From: Hemicentrotus pulcherrimus
Lineage: Eukaryota; Echinodermata; Echinoidea; Camarodonta; Strongylocentrotidae
DNA: 20,825 bases
NCBI GenBank assembly: GCA_003118195.1
Contig: BEXV01000897.1
Span: 19,833-40,657, forward strand
Reading direction: 5' to 3'
The translations under genes were made by a program, and so were the position numbers. Below the pieces are notes generated by a model. That model was not told the origin of the DNA. It ran no database searches and saw nothing but the letters and a program-made list of their open reading frames with translations. Positions 19,847-20,825 of this stretch are shown piece by piece; within the stretch, counting starts at the first letter, position 1, and each line of letters opens with the position of its first letter.

Positions 19847-20216
19847 TTAAAGGGATTGGGTATCTTTGTCTCAGATTATAAAACAAAATCCTGGATTTAG
19901 CTCATGCTGCAATCATAATCAAGTTCAGTCAGGAATCCCATGACTTTTACAATCGCCTGTCTGATTATCAAGATATGATTGGAATTCGATTTCAAAAACC
20001 GTTTTCCCAACGGTTTTTTATAACACTAAAGTCTATGGGGGGAAATGAGATTGGTAAAACCGGTCACTCAAAGATTTTTACCTTTTGAGGCACTTCGTGA
20101 TCATTTTGAAGCGCATTTTGTTTTAGGGCTTCAATATTACATCATATCACAGACGCTGATAACACGTAGGGCCGTGCATCTCAGATTTAACATTGTTAAA
20201 CCACGATCCCTTTTAA
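19847..20216. mobile_element. TTAAAGGGAT-ended fold-back MITE, copy 2 (370 bp)
   Basis: Starts TTAAAGGGATT and ends GATCCCTTTTAA, in the same orientation as copy 1 at 11138-11524. Indels relative to copy 1 are mainly short losses around 19930-19975. The internal hairpin is kept but altered (AAAAACCGTT / AACGGTTTTT, 5-nt loop, 19994-20018): both arms have changed length together. The 81-codon frame starting at 20045 lies mostly inside this element and is not a gene. Confidence 0.8.
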
Positions 20217-20420
20217 AAGACATACCACCAGTTGTATATAGGCATATTGGTGAACTGCCGTTTGATGTACAACTTTTCACACTCGAGTAAAATTCTTTAA
20301 AGCTGATACGTTTAAAGCGCTTTAAACTAATAAGCTCTAGATACAATGAATTTAAACAGTGTGTGAAAAGGATGTAGTTCGTCTACTAGTACTACCCAAT
20401 TAGTAATTTATTCTCTTAAT
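20217..20420. other. Short non-coding spacer with an 18-bp palindrome
   Basis: GTTTAAAGCGCTTTAAAC at 20310-20327 is a perfect palindrome with no spacer. The TTTAAAG arms recall the TTAAAG termini of the mobile elements, facing each other. Confidence 0.6.
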
Positions 20421-20517
20421 GGTCTACACCCAGCCGGTCTACTGTGCACATGGTCTAATAATCATTTTGTTTACTTATCGGTTTGTCCAATGCCCATTTC
20501 GTCTACTATCTATCCAT
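20421..20517. repeat. Degenerate 16-bp-period array (GTCTAC motif)
   Basis: GTCTAC-like hexamers start at 20422, 20437, 20453, 20469 (GTTTAC), 20485 (GTCCAA) and 20501, spaced 15, 16, 16, 16 and 16. The rest of the unit is loosely CAT or CCATTT. A further GTCTACT at 20381 and GTAAT at 20403 may be eroded outer units with different spacing. The conserved hexamer with diverged remainder distinguishes it from a simple young minisatellite. Confidence 0.7.
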
Positions 20518-20825
20518 CAGGTTTATTATCATTTATTCATAAATACTACTACTACTACTAATGATAATAAAAATAAATTTTAGACCTTATGGATGGTAAA
20601 CAAAATTGGCATTCAATTCAATTTAATTGACATGTTTCCAACAAAACATTGAAAATCAATTATAAACGTTTACAACAATTTAGGAATACAGAGGGGTCCC
20701 CTAAAAAACAATGCTTGTACAATTGTGGACCCCTCAAATGATGCTTAGGAATAATGAGTAACTACATGAACACATTCGCAACTACAAAAGGAACTGCAAC
20801 AAAAGGGGAGGGGGGGGGGGGGGGG
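20518..20825. other. AT-rich end of window with terminal G run
   Basis: A CTA trinucleotide tract lies at 20547-20560, followed by AT-rich sequence. The window ends in a run of 16 G (20810-20825). This may be a sequencing or assembly limit as well as a real homopolymer. Confidence 0.6.

Noticed and set aside
20045..20290. 81-codon plus-strand frame
   Set aside because: Lies mostly within the second copy of the TTAAAGGGAT element; the homologous part of copy 1 does not keep the frame.
1..20825. CRISPR array, prokaryotic operon or phage
   Set aside because: No regular spacer array, no operon-like coding density and no ribosome-binding-site pattern; the composition and repeats are those of an animal genome.

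Overview
The window looks like non-coding nuclear DNA of a metazoan, most likely an echinoderm and probably a sea urchin. The base composition is AT-rich. There are many GA/TC microsatellites, no gene-dense or operon-like layout, and several short dispersed repeats whose wording I associate with sea-urchin genomes: GGGCCCC...TTTCA(C/T)AAA-ended fold-back elements, 'CACCTGGGTCGAG...CTAAGGACAT' SINE fragments, and GTCTAC-type short-period arrays. The taxon assignment is inference from memory of repeat style. No database search was possible.

I find no protein-coding gene that I can defend. The longest open frame is 190 codons (minus strand, 18675-19247). It has no recognisable domain, and most other frames are low-complexity translations of microsatellites. 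The only coding trace is a short decayed C-terminal tail of a non-LTR retrotransposon ORF2 at 3575-3700.

Layout: 1-3450 is AT-rich sequence with two GA/TC arrays and a C9A11 tract. 3459-6656 is bounded by a ~60-bp sequence present in opposite orientations at its two ends, and holds the LINE tail, a tRNA-like SINE head, a SINE middle fragment and a large GA array. 6657-9457 is unique-looking AT-rich DNA with a TC array and a cluster of AGGTCA half-sites. 9458-10011 is a 108-bp tandem repeat of about five copies, followed at once by a GGGCCCC-type fold-back element (10243-10391).

11138-11524 and 19847-20216 are two diverged copies of one TTAAAGGGAT-ended fold-back element with a conserved internal hairpin. 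Between them lie a 38-bp perfect hairpin flanked by 7-bp direct repeats (11842-11893), an AT-rich A/T tetranucleotide tract, a SINE tail fragment (13165-13257), a 67-bp tandem duplication, a TC/TA array, a possible 762-bp TTAA-ended element, and a GGGCCCC element (17651-17775) abutting a further 392-bp TTAA-ended element (17776-18167). The window closes with an 18-bp palindrome, a degenerate 16-bp-period GTCTAC array, and a run of 16 G at the very end.

The main story is therefore repeat biology. At least two, and perhaps three, distinct non-autonomous families share TTAAAG termini. There are also GGGCCCC fold-backs and three unrelated tandem arrays, in a host intergenic or large intronic region. 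No undescribed protein system is visible.
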